This document shows, in pieces, positions 27,558 through 35,158 of a DNA stretch of 64,000 nucleotides. Source of the stretch: Sulfitobacter sp. CW3. GTDB lineage: Bacteria; Pseudomonadota; Alphaproteobacteria; Rhodobacterales; Rhodobacteraceae. Below the pieces are notes generated by a model. The model had not been told where the DNA came from. It ran no database searches and saw nothing but the letters and a program-made list of their open reading frames with translations. Both the position numbers and the translations under genes were made by a program. The stretch is from positions 62,001 through 126,000 of the forward strand of contig NZ_JAHXRL010000006.1 of assembly GCF_019392245.1 (NCBI RefSeq). The letters run 5' to 3'. Positions within the stretch are counted from its first letter, which is position 1. Each line of letters opens with the position of its first letter.

Positions 27558-28788
27558 TTTTGACCGTGAACTTGAACAGCGTTTGGTGCGCTATGCCGCG
27601 ATTGACAGCCAAAGCGACGAGACCAGCCCGACCAGCCCCAGCACCGATATACAGCTGGATATGTCGCGCCTGCTGGTGGAGGAGCTGGAGGCGATGGGGG
27701 CCGCAGATATCGAGCTGACCGACTATGGCGTGGTTCTGGCCACGGTGCCTGCCACGGTCGACGGCGCGCCGGTCATGGGGTGGTGCGCGCATGTGGATAC
27801 CGCGCCGCAATTTAATGCAACCGGGGTCAAGCCGGTCGTTCATCGCGGGTATAACGGCGGTGATATCACCTTTGCCGACGCGCCAGAGTTAAAGCTGTCA
27901 CCGGAAGTCGCGCCCTATCTGGCCGAGAAACAGGGCGAAGATATCATCACGGCCAGTGGTACGACCTTGCTGGGCGGTGATGACAAGGCGGGCGTGGCGA
28001 TTATCATGACCGCCGCGCGGCATCTGTTGGAAAACCCCGAAGTGGCCCATGGCAAGATCAGGCTCGCCTTTACCCCCGACGAGGAAATCGGCCGCGGTGT
28101 GGATGCGCGTTTGCCCAAAGATATGGCCTGCGACTTTGCCTATACTTTTGACGGGTCCAAACCCGGTGAGGTGGAGTTCGAGACGTTTTCGGCGGACGCC
28201 GCTGTGGTGACCGTAACAGGTGTTTCGGCGCATCCGGGCTGGGCCAAGGATAAGATGGTGAACGCGCTGCATCTGGCGGCGAAGATCCTGATGACCCTGC
28301 CGCATGTCACCATGACACCTGAAACGACAGACGGGCTTGAGGGGTTTATCCATGCCTCGACCATCAAAGGCGGGTCGTCCGAAGCGGAGATCAAGTTTAT
28401 CCTGCGCGATTTTGAGCGCGATGGGTTGGCCCAGAAGGGCGCATTGCTGCAACAGGTGTGTGAAACGGTACGGGCGACGGAGCCGCGCGCGCAGATCACC
28501 TGCGAGATCACACCCCAGTATCGCAACATGCGCTATTGGCTGGAAAACGATATGACGCCGGTAACGCTGGCCCATGACGCGGTGCGCGCAGCGGGGATGG
28601 AGCCGGTATCGGTTCCCATTCGAGGCGGCACCGACGGTTCGCGCCTGACCGAGATGGGCCTGCCATGCCCGAATATCTTTACCGGTATGCAGGAAATTCA
28701 CGGACCGCTTGAATGGATATCGGTTCAGGATATGGCCAAGGCATTGCGGGTGGCGCTGGAACTGGCCAAGCGGGCGGTGCCGACCTAG
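27547..28788 (+). CDS. pepT: Peptidase T (tripeptidase)
   Basis: A 413-residue M20B zinc tripeptidase that removes N-terminal residues from tripeptides. Metal ligands are visible in MGWCAHVDTAP (His, Asp), LLGGDDKAGVA (Asp) and TPDEEIGRGVD (Glu), with a dimerisation domain between. The start at 27547 is chosen for the AAGGAG seven bases before it and because MRSDFDRELEQRLVRY is a normal PepT beginning. It stands alone on the plus strand, before proS. Confidence 0.94.
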   Translation: MRSDFDRELEQRLVRYAAIDSQSDETSPTSPSTDIQLDMSRLLVEELEAMGAADIELTDYGVVLATVPATVDGAPVMGWCAHVDTAPQFNATGVKPVVHRGYNGGDITFADAPELKLSPEVAPYLAEKQGEDIITASGTTLLGGDDKAGVAIIMTAARHLLENPEVAHGKIRLAFTPDEEIGRGVDARLPKDMACDFAYTFDGSKPGEVEFETFSADAAVVTVTGVSAHPGWAKDKMVNALHLAAKILMTLPHVTMTPETTDGLEGFIHASTIKGGSSEAEIKFILRDFERDGLAQKGALLQQVCETVRATEPRAQITCEITPQYRNMRYWLENDMTPVTLAHDAVRAAGMEPVSVPIRGGTDGSRLTEMGLPCPNIFTGMQEIHGPLEWISVQDMAKALRVALELAKRAVPT

Positions 28789-28848
28789 CCATTTGAGGGG
28801 CAGGGCGCGCGGGGTGGGGGCGCCATTGGGGCGCTGCCCCAAACCCCG

Positions 28849-28870
28849 GGATATTTAAGAGCCAGAGAAG
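28849..28870 (+). repeat. Rhodobacteraceae intergenic motif, copy 4
   Basis: After CTGCCCCAAACCCC the sequence GGATATTTAAGAGCCAGAG plus AAG appears, identical over 22 bases to the inverted copy after pccB at 10913-10934. It lies between pepT and proS, 75 bases before the proS start. Confidence 0.6.
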
Positions 28871-28944
28871 ACGGGCAGTGTTGGTGATTGTTTCCCTGAT
28901 GGCTTTGGCATAATCAGGGCCGAAGCCAGTTTGAGAGGATCATC

Positions 28945-30285
28945 ATGCGTCTGTCCCGTTATTTTCTGCCCGTGCTCAAGGAAAACCCGTCTGAGGCGCA
29001 AATTGTCAGCCACCGGTTGATGTTGCGGGCGGGCATGATCAAGCAATCCGCTGCCGGGATTTATTCGTGGTTGCCGCTGGGCTTTAAGGTGCTGCGCAAG
29101 ATCGAGAATATCGTGCATGAAGAGCAGCAGCGCGCTGGGCATATTCCGATGTTGATGCCGACCTTGCAGCCAGCCGATTTGTGGAAAGAATCCGGGCGTT
29201 ATGACGCGTACGGCCCCGAGATGCTGCGCATCAAGGACCGTCAGGATCGCGATATGCTGTACGGTCCCACCAACGAAGAGATGATCACGGATATTTTCCG
29301 CAGCCACGTCGGATCTTACAAGGATTTGCCGCTGACGCTTTACCACATCCAATGGAAGTTCCGCGATGAAATCCGCCCGCGTTTCGGCGTGATGCGCGGC
29401 CGCGAATTTCTGATGAAAGACGGCTATAACTTTGATCTGACCAAGGAAGATGCGCTGCATGCCTATAACCGGCATCTGGTCAGCTATCTGCGCAGCTACG
29501 AGCGGATGGGTTTGCAAGCCATTCCGATGCGTGCTGATTCCGGCCCCATTGGCGGCGATGATACCCATGAATTCCTGGTTCTGGCCGACACCGGCGAGTC
29601 GGAAGTATTCTATGACAGCCAGATCACCGACCTGAAATTTGGCGACCGCAAGATTGATTTTGATTCGGTCGATCAATGTCAGGCCGTGTTGGAAGAATTC
29701 ACCTCGCGCTATGCACGCACCGACGAAACCCACGACGCCGATCTGTTTGCGCAAGTCCCCGCCGACCGCCAGCGCACCGCGCGCGGCATTGAAGTGGGGC
29801 AAATTTTCTACTTTGGTACCAAGTATTCCGACGCCATGGGCGCGACTGTCCAAGGCCCTGATGGTAAATCCACGCCGGTCCACATGGGCAGCCACGGCAT
29901 TGGTGTCAGCCGTCTGTTGGGCGCGATCATCGAGGCCAGCCATGACGACAAGGGTATCATTTGGCCCGAAGGCGTGACGCCGTTCCATGTGGGGATTGTG
30001 AACCTCAAGCAGGGTGACGAAGAGGCCGATGCAGCCTGTCAGGCGCTGTATGATAGCATCACGGCCTTGGGTCTTGAGCCACTGTATGACGACCGTAATG
30101 AACGTGCTGGCGGTAAATTCGCGACGATGGATCTGATCGGTTTGCCATGGCGGATCACAGTCGGCCCGCGTGGGTTGAAAAACGGCGTTGTTGAACTCAC
30201 CTCGCGCCGGACCGGTGAAAGCGAAGAAATGACGCCGGAAGCAGCCGTTGAGAAAATCGCGGCGATCTATCGCGCGATTGCCTAA
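28945..30285 (+). CDS. proS: Prolyl-tRNA synthetase (short form)
   Basis: A 446-residue class II aminoacyl-tRNA synthetase that charges tRNA-Pro. [20 protein letters not shown] is the alphaproteobacterial start. Motif 2 lies in [19 protein letters not shown] and motif 3 in [18 protein letters not shown]; the anticodon-binding domain is C-terminal. At 446 residues it lacks the roughly 180-residue editing insertion of the E. coli enzyme, which is normal for alphaproteobacteria. GAGAGGATCATC precedes the ATG. A GC-rich hairpin follows. Confidence 0.96.
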   Translation: MRLSRYFLPVLKENPSEAQIVSHRLMLRAGMIKQSAAGIYSWLPLGFKVLRKIENIVHEEQQRAGHIPMLMPTLQPADLWKESGRYDAYGPEMLRIKDRQDRDMLYGPTNEEMITDIFRSHVGSYKDLPLTLYHIQWKFRDEIRPRFGVMRGREFLMKDGYNFDLTKEDALHAYNRHLVSYLRSYERMGLQAIPMRADSGPIGGDDTHEFLVLADTGESEVFYDSQITDLKFGDRKIDFDSVDQCQAVLEEFTSRYARTDETHDADLFAQVPADRQRTARGIEVGQIFYFGTKYSDAMGATVQGPDGKSTPVHMGSHGIGVSRLLGAIIEASHDDKGIIWPEGVTPFHVGIVNLKQGDEEADAACQALYDSITALGLEPLYDDRNERAGGKFATMDLIGLPWRITVGPRGLKNGVVELTSRRTGESEEMTPEAAVEKIAAIYRAIA

Positions 30286-30309
30286 GGCTGAACGCTGGCT
30301 GAATGAAGG

Positions 30310-30338
30310 GGGGCGGCGGCGCGAGAGCCTGCCGCCCC
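30310..30338 (+). terminator. GC-rich hairpin between proS and lolC
   Basis: GGGGCGGC pairs with GCCGCCCC over a 13-base loop, 25 bases after the proS stop, with CTTCAC after it. The T-run is weak, so it could be a terminator or a stabilising stem before the lol genes. Confidence 0.5.
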
Positions 30339-30405
30339 TTCACCGCTTGACCCGTTGCCTACAAACCAGCAGGTTGCCTGCGACCTACCTGACCGGAGCC
30401 CTTTG

Positions 30406-31701
30406 ATGGCGAAACCAGCACAGACCACAGCACCCTTTGCCCCGTTCGAATGGATGATCGCATGGCGATACCTGCGCGCGCGCCGGGCCGAGGGTGGCGT
30501 GAGTGTCATGACATGGATCAGCCTGATCGGGATTACCTTGGCGGTGTTCGCGCTGATTGCCACGCTTTCCGTGCGGTCGGGTTTTCGGGCGGAATTCGTT
30601 GATACCATTCTGGGCGCCAACGCCCATGTGACGGTCTTTAATATGGCATCGGTTGACGAAAACGGTGTCAGTCAAACCGGGATCACCGATTACGTCGACA
30701 TGGCGGCGCGGGTGGCACAGGTGCCCGGCGTGACCCATGTGGCCCCCTTGGTGCGCGGTCAGGTGATGGCCAACAAGGGTCAGGCCAACACCGGGATCGA
30801 AGTTTACGGCATCGATGGTGCCGATCTGGCCAATCTGCCGCGTATTGCAAACCCTGAAACGGCGCAGGGCGATCTGGCGAATTTCGATCAGGGCATTGCT
30901 ATCGGGTCCGGCGTGGCGCAGGCGCTGCGGGTTGGGCTTGGCGACCGGATCAAGATCATCTCGCCCAATGGGGTAAAGACCGCCCTTGGCACCAGCCCGC
31001 GGATCAACGCCTATGATATCGTGTATATCTTTAGCGCCGGGCGCTATGACATCGACCGCACCCGCGCCTATCTGCCCCTGACCGAGGCGCAGTCGTTCTT
31101 TAACCGCGAGGGTATGGCCGACGAGCTGGAAGTCATGGTTGAGGACCCGGATAAGGTTGATAACCTGAGCCAGGCGTTGCTGGCTGCCGCGGGAGACCGC
31201 GCGATGGTCTGGACATGGCGCGATGCGTCGGGGGCGTTTCTGGATGCGCTGGATATCGAAGACCGCGTGATGTTCGTGATCCTCAGCATCCTTGTGCTGA
31301 TCGCCGCGATGAACATCGTATCGGGCTTGATCATGCTGGTGAAAAACAAGGGCCGCGATATTGGCATTTTGCGTACCATGGGCTTGAGCGAGGGGTCAAT
31401 CCTGCGGGTTTTCTTTATCTGTGGGGCGTTTACGGGCATTATTGGCACCGCCATGGGCGTGATCCTGGGCTGTTTGTTCGCGCTGTATGTCGACCAGATT
31501 TTTGGCGTGGTAAACTGGCTGTCGGGCGGCACCGCATGGGATGCATCGGTGCGCGGCATTTATTTCCTGCCTGCCAAGCTGCAATTTGGCGATGTGATGT
31601 CAGCCGTCGGCCTGTCGCTGGGCCTGTCGTTCATCGTGACAATCTTTCCCGCGCGCCGTGCTGCGCGGATGAACCCGGTCGAGGCGTTGCGCTATGAATG
31701 A
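30406..31701 (+). CDS. lolC: Lipoprotein-releasing ABC transporter permease (LolC/E type)
   Basis: A 431-residue inner-membrane permease with one N-terminal helix ([21 protein letters not shown]), a large periplasmic domain and three C-terminal helices, ending in the FtsX-type [13 protein letters not shown]. With LolD it extracts lipoproteins from the inner membrane for transfer to LolA. Only one permease is present, as expected for alphaproteobacteria that use a single LolF-like subunit instead of LolC plus LolE. The start at 30406 ([16 protein letters not shown]) is chosen over an upstream ATG because it gives the family start. It overlaps lolD by eight bases. Confidence 0.93.
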   Translation: MAKPAQTTAPFAPFEWMIAWRYLRARRAEGGVSVMTWISLIGITLAVFALIATLSVRSGFRAEFVDTILGANAHVTVFNMASVDENGVSQTGITDYVDMAARVAQVPGVTHVAPLVRGQVMANKGQANTGIEVYGIDGADLANLPRIANPETAQGDLANFDQGIAIGSGVAQALRVGLGDRIKIISPNGVKTALGTSPRINAYDIVYIFSAGRYDIDRTRAYLPLTEAQSFFNREGMADELEVMVEDPDKVDNLSQALLAAAGDRAMVWTWRDASGAFLDALDIEDRVMFVILSILVLIAAMNIVSGLIMLVKNKGRDIGILRTMGLSEGSILRVFFICGAFTGIIGTAMGVILGCLFALYVDQIFGVVNWLSGGTAWDASVRGIYFLPAKLQFGDVMSAVGLSLGLSFIVTIFPARRAARMNPVEALRYE

Positions 31702-32377
31702 TCCCGTGTTGCGCCTGTCCGGCATTTCCAAGGCGTATAACGCCGGTCTTCCCAACGAAGTATCGGTTCTGCGCGGCATCGATCTGACCGTCGCCCCGGG
31801 CGAGGTCGTGGCGCTGGTCGCGCCATCTGGTGCGGGTAAATCGACATTGCTGCACATTGCGGGGCTGCTGGACACCCCAGACAGCGGGACCGTTGAAATC
31901 GCGGGCACCGACATGACCGGCCAGTCTGACCGCAAACGCACGGGCGTGCGGCGGCGCGATGTGGGGTTCATCTATCAGTTCCACCATCTGCTGCCCGAGT
32001 TTTCAGCCGTCGAAAACATCGTGCTGCCGCAGTTGGCCAATGGCGTCAGCAAGGACGCCGCCCAGACCCGCGCGCTGCAATTGCTGGATCAGGTGGGTAT
32101 CGCCCATCGCGCCAGCCACCGCCCTGCCGAACTGTCGGGTGGGGAACAACAACGCGTCGCATTCTGCCGCGCATTGGCGAATGAACCGCGGCTTTTGTTG
32201 GCGGATGAACCCACGGGCAATCTGGACCCGGCCACATCGGATCAGGTTTTTGCGGCGTTGATGGAACTGGTGCGCGGCACGGGGCTGTCTGCGGTGATCG
32301 CGACCCATAACCTTGATCTGGCCGCACGGATGGACCGCCAGATACGGCTGGACGCAGGGCAGTTGGTACCGCTGTAA
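31694..32377 (+). CDS. lolD: Lipoprotein-releasing ABC transporter ATP-binding protein LolD
   Basis: A 227-residue ABC ATPase. Walker A is APSGAGKS at residues 43-50, the signature is LSGGEQQR, and Walker B is [12 protein letters not shown] with the H-loop in IATHNLD. It powers lipoprotein release with the permease whose gene it overlaps by eight bases. Note [11 protein letters not shown] where other LolD proteins often have GxSGSGKS. The final GQLVPL is a normal C-terminus. Confidence 0.95.
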   Translation: MNDPVLRLSGISKAYNAGLPNEVSVLRGIDLTVAPGEVVALVAPSGAGKSTLLHIAGLLDTPDSGTVEIAGTDMTGQSDRKRTGVRRRDVGFIYQFHHLLPEFSAVENIVLPQLANGVSKDAAQTRALQLLDQVGIAHRASHRPAELSGGEQQRVAFCRALANEPRLLLADEPTGNLDPATSDQVFAALMELVRGTGLSAVIATHNLDLAARMDRQIRLDAGQLVPL

Positions 32378-32378
32378 G

Positions 32379-32825
32379 CTATGCCTGCTGGGTCAGCCAG
32401 ACACCGGCACACATCAGCGCAATGCCCCCCATGCGCGCAGCCCCCAAGGGCGATACCTGCGCCCCGAACAGCCCGAAATGATCAATCGCTGCGGCGCTGA
32501 TCAACTGGCCCAGCAAAACATAGAACACGGCATTGCCGACGCCAAAATGCGGCGCGATAAACGTGATCGACAGCACGTAAAACGCGACGAACAGCCCGGC
32601 CAGAAACAAATGTCGGGGCGCTGCGGGCATCTTGGCAAACCCTTGCGGATTGTGAACGAGCGCGACGATCAGACTGGCCACGAATGCCACGATAAACAGC
32701 ACCGTCGCCGCCGCCGCGGGCGATCCGATACGCGCCCCCAAAGCCGCATTCAGCCCCGCGAGAATTGGAATGCCGACCCCGGCCAAAAGCATAATGATCG
32801 CATAGTAGGCCATGGGAATTCTCAA
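32379..32825 (-). CDS. DMT-superfamily transporter (YdcZ/DUF606)
   Basis: A 148-residue membrane protein with five predicted helices (YYAIIMLLAGVGIPILAGLNAALG; AATVLFIVAFVASLIVALV; LFLAGLFVAFYVLSITFIAP; AVFYVLLGQLISAAAIDHFG; MGGIALMCAGVWLT). G-x-N-A-x-L-G in the first helix is typical of DUF606/YdcZ proteins, half-size drug/metabolite transporters that work as dimers. The substrate is unknown. It is convergent with lolD: the stop codons are one base apart. The start could be four codons later at MAYYAI. Confidence 0.85.
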   Translation of the reverse strand: MRIPMAYYAIIMLLAGVGIPILAGLNAALGARIGSPAAAATVLFIVAFVASLIVALVHNPQGFAKMPAAPRHLFLAGLFVAFYVLSITFIAPHFGVGNAVFYVLLGQLISAAAIDHFGLFGAQVSPLGAARMGGIALMCAGVWLTQQA

Positions 32826-32909
32826 TTTATTCTATCCATTTGACACAGATCATGGCAAAGCATCAGATGAACAGCAAGGCTTAGTCATTGCTATGAAAAG
32901 GAAACAAAA

Positions 32910-33314
32910 ATGCGTTTGCCCCTGATGTCGATCATGTTTGGCCCGCTGGCCCTTGCAGCCTGCGTTGAAACCGGCATGCCAGAACGGCCCGAGGGCGCGG
33001 CGTTTTTTGCCGATAACTGTACGGCATGCCATGGCACATCCGCACGCGGCGATGGCCCCTTGGCCGGGAACCTGACCACCACGCCGCCTGACCTGACCCT
33101 GTTGTCGCGCAACAATGACGGCCGGTTCCCGCAAACCAAAACGCTGGCCTATATCTATGGCGATCCGCAGGAAAACCACCTGACCCGCGTCATGCCCGAC
33201 TTTGGCAAGGAAATGGCGCTGGATCTGGTGCCTGTCGAACTTGATGGCGCATGGACCCCTACACCGCGCGTGCTGGCAGGGCTGTTGGTCTATCTGGAAA
33301 GCATCCAGCGCTAG
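32910..33314 (+). CDS. c-type cytochrome lipoprotein
   Basis: A 134-residue mono-haem cytochrome c. The haem-binding C37-T-A-C40-H41 is followed by the axial methionine candidate Met95 in TRVMPDFG. The N-terminus has a lipobox-like LALAAC with Cys18, so it may be a lipoprotein facing the periplasm. AAAGGAAACAAAA precedes the start. Its stop overlaps that of the convergent metalloprotease gene (CTAG). The electron partner is unknown; there is no oxidase or dehydrogenase gene beside it. Confidence 0.88.
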   Translation: MRLPLMSIMFGPLALAACVETGMPERPEGAAFFADNCTACHGTSARGDGPLAGNLTTTPPDLTLLSRNNDGRFPQTKTLAYIYGDPQENHLTRVMPDFGKEMALDLVPVELDGAWTPTPRVLAGLLVYLESIQR

Positions 33315-33991
33315 TCGCAAATCCCGCGCAATTCGACCCCGTCCCACGGCATACGCACCGCATAGGCGCGGCTTTGGGGCAGGGGGGCGACGGGCATGAC
33401 CTGCGAAATCAGCGCATGCAACCGCTTGGTACGCGGCGCTTGCGGGGCAAGCGCACGGCAACAGACGAATTCCTCGACGATGGCACCCTGTTGTTCAAAG
33501 CCAAAGTCGTGGAACTGCGGTTTTGCTTGCAGATCAAACAGATAGGGGTCTGCCATTCCGCCATGTTCAAACGCCGCACGCAGCGGGGAATACCCCGTCG
33601 TCGCGCGGTTTTGCCATTGCCACACATGGGTCAGCTCGTGGCTGAACACCATCGTTTCAATAAGGCCGATCTGGTCCGGATAGTCAGGCAGATAATCGTC
33701 CAGATACCAATCTTTGTCGAACAGCACGGTGTTGAACGCGGCCATCGCAGCGGGCTTGGTCGTGATGACTTCGCCCACCTTTTCGGGGGGCAGAATACGT
33801 TCGCGGCACGTGGTGCGCGGGCGCGCCTTGCGGGTCATGGTAACCGCCTTGGACGGGGCCCCATCATGCAGCCGCACCCGCGCGACATTCAGCGTATCGC
33901 CGGTCAGGCTATGGGCAAATGCCGATTCATTATCCGTCAACGGACGCCCGCAAGAGGCAAGGAGCAACAGGAGGATCAGCGCGCGTTTCAT
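33311..33991 (-). CDS. Lipoprotein zinc metalloprotease-like protein
   Basis: A 226-residue protein with a lipoprotein signal (MKRALILLLLLASC, Cys14). An H118-E-L-T-H122 zinc motif lies in FSHELTHVWQWQNR, which is the gluzincin pattern. Two cysteines occur in EEFVCCRALAPQ. It looks like an envelope-anchored metallopeptidase of the DUF4157-like group, but the family name is uncertain. The start at ATG 33991 is chosen over one two codons upstream because MKRALILL is a standard signal. It is convergent with the cytochrome gene, stops overlapping in CTAG. Confidence 0.78.
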   Translation of the reverse strand: MKRALILLLLLASCGRPLTDNESAFAHSLTGDTLNVARVRLHDGAPSKAVTMTRKARPRTTCRERILPPEKVGEVITTKPAAMAAFNTVLFDKDWYLDDYLPDYPDQIGLIETMVFSHELTHVWQWQNRATTGYSPLRAAFEHGGMADPYLFDLQAKPQFHDFGFEQQGAIVEEFVCCRALAPQAPRTKRLHALISQVMPVAPLPQSRAYAVRMPWDGVELRGICD

Positions 33992-34085
33992 GCGCAAACC
34001 GTGGGTGAAAGCGGGGCGGCGATCAAGGGGAATTTTTGCGGTGATGGGGGAGGTGTGTGGTTGTGTGCGTGGGTGCGCGCTTGGA

Positions 34086-34147
34086 GGTCGGGTACGCGTG
34101 GGTTTGGGTGGAGGTCGGGTTACGCGGTGGTCGGGTACGCGTGGGTT
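34086..34147 (+). repeat. Direct repeats of GGTCGGGTACGCGTGGGTT
   Basis: The 19-mer GGTCGGGTACGCGTGGGTT occurs at 34086-34104 and again exactly at 34129-34147. A degenerate copy (GGTCGGGTTACGCGGTGG) sits between them at about 34113-34130. The last copy runs into the left arm of the 40-bp palindrome. Confidence 0.75.
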
Positions 34148-34180
34148 GCACCCACCCTACGTAGGGTGGGTGCAACCCAC
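34141..34180. repeat. Perfect 40-bp palindrome
   Basis: GTGGGTTGCACCCACCCTAC is followed at once by its exact reverse complement, with no loop, giving 40 bp of perfect symmetry. A diverged relative (GGCACCCACCCTACG) lies after folA at 50031. The core GTAGGGTGGGTGC is of the type seen in dispersed REP-like elements of many bacteria. As DNA it can form a cruciform; as RNA a strong bidirectional hairpin. Confidence 0.85.
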
Positions 34181-34444
34181 CAAAGCCCCATCACCCCACA
34201 AACCGGATAATTATTGGATGTGACGACGTCCATTCCCCAACCTCTGTTCCGTCGAAGCCCCTTCCCCATGGGGATGAGCGGCATTGCCGCGAACGTGCGA
34301 AGCACATGGAAGGGGCTATGCGCCAAAGGCGCATGGGATACGGTCAGGGATGTGGTTTGTGGGGTGTCGTCGTGTCGACGTGGTATTATTTGATACAGCA
34401 CTCAAAAATTTGCGGTCACTAATGAGTTCTATTTAATAATATAT

Positions 34445-35158
34445 TCAGGTTTCTCGTAAGGTGATGACATACTTCGCGCGATCACTTTGCTCCACATATT
34501 TAATACCGTAAAGTTGACCCGTTATTTCACCATCCCTATCGGTGTATTCAATCACTAGATCCAAGATTCCGTCGAATTTCTCGATCTTGCCATAATGGCG
34601 GCTATCAAGAGTACCATCATTTTTGAAATGGACGGCTGAAATAGAGCAAATCTTCTCAGTCCCAGAAACTAAGTTTGCTGAAAAATTTGATACACTTTCA
34701 CCGGTATTTACAATTCTGAGATCGTGAACGAATCTATTTTGACCGGAAGAACCGCTGTTTTGAAAACTAATCTGAAGCGTTGGCTGCAGAGCCTTTTTAC
34801 GTTGATTTTCCTTGAAACTAAGTACTTGCCGTTCTTGTTCTAGGGTCTCACGTGTGACCGAAACTAGCTCTTTCTGCTGGGTCACGGAGTTGGCAAGCTC
34901 CTTTGCCTGCAATTCAAGAGTCGCTACACTATTTTGCAATTCCCGTCCCTGTTGAAAAAAGCCAAGGACAATCCAGAAAATTGCGAGCGGCCCAAACGCC
35001 CCAGCAAGTAAATCCCCAAGTTCGTTCAACGAGATTGGCTTAATTTCAATCGCGCCAAGAGTTCCTAGTAGCGGAACGCCGCCAATAAGAATGATCAAAT
35101 AGATCCAAGTCGCTGCCAGTCCCCGCTTGGCTAAAATATGTTGTTCTTTGTCACTCAA
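34445..35158 (-). CDS. AT-rich two-helix membrane protein with coiled coil
   Basis: A 237-residue protein of unknown function. Two membrane helices (about 15-35 and 52-68) are followed by a coiled coil (about 70-122, QQGRELQNSVATLELQAKEL) and a C-terminal beta-rich domain. Two 60-base stretches I counted are 38% and 40% GC, far below the neighbours, so recent transfer is likely. The start is TTG at 35158, overlapping the parE TGA (TTGA); no ATG is available before the first helix. The organisation (membrane hairpin, coiled coil, beta domain) recalls proteins scattered in accessory islands. Role unknown; a defence or sensing role is only a guess. Confidence 0.75.
   Translation of the reverse strand: MSDKEQHILAKRGLAATWIYLIILIGGVPLLGTLGAIEIKPISLNELGDLLAGAFGPLAIFWIVLGFFQQGRELQNSVATLELQAKELANSVTQQKELVSVTRETLEQERQVLSFKENQRKKALQPTLQISFQNSGSSGQNRFVHDLRIVNTGESVSNFSANLVSGTEKICSISAVHFKNDGTLDSRHYGKIEKFDGILDLVIEYTDRDGEITGQLYGIKYVEQSDRAKYVITLRET

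Larger units (their letters stand above)
33992..34444. other. Gene-free stretch rich in repeats
   Basis: About 450 bases without a gene I would defend. From left to right: a G/T-rich segment with three degenerate copies of a 19-mer (34086-34147), a perfect 40-bp palindrome (34141-34180), and an inverted pair AGCCCCTTCC (34256) / GGAAGGGGCT (34309). A short hairpin ATGCGCC-AAA-GGCGCAT follows at 34318-34334. The sequence turns AT-rich from about 34380 to the boundary of the AT-rich gene. Open frames here are short and lack coding character. Confidence 0.6.

Noticed and set aside
34186..34401. Possible small gene or RNA in the repeat-rich gap
   Set aside because: I looked for tRNA-like cloverleaf features and for CRISPR-like regular repeats and found neither; the inverted pair at 34256/34309 is compatible with a degenerate element only.
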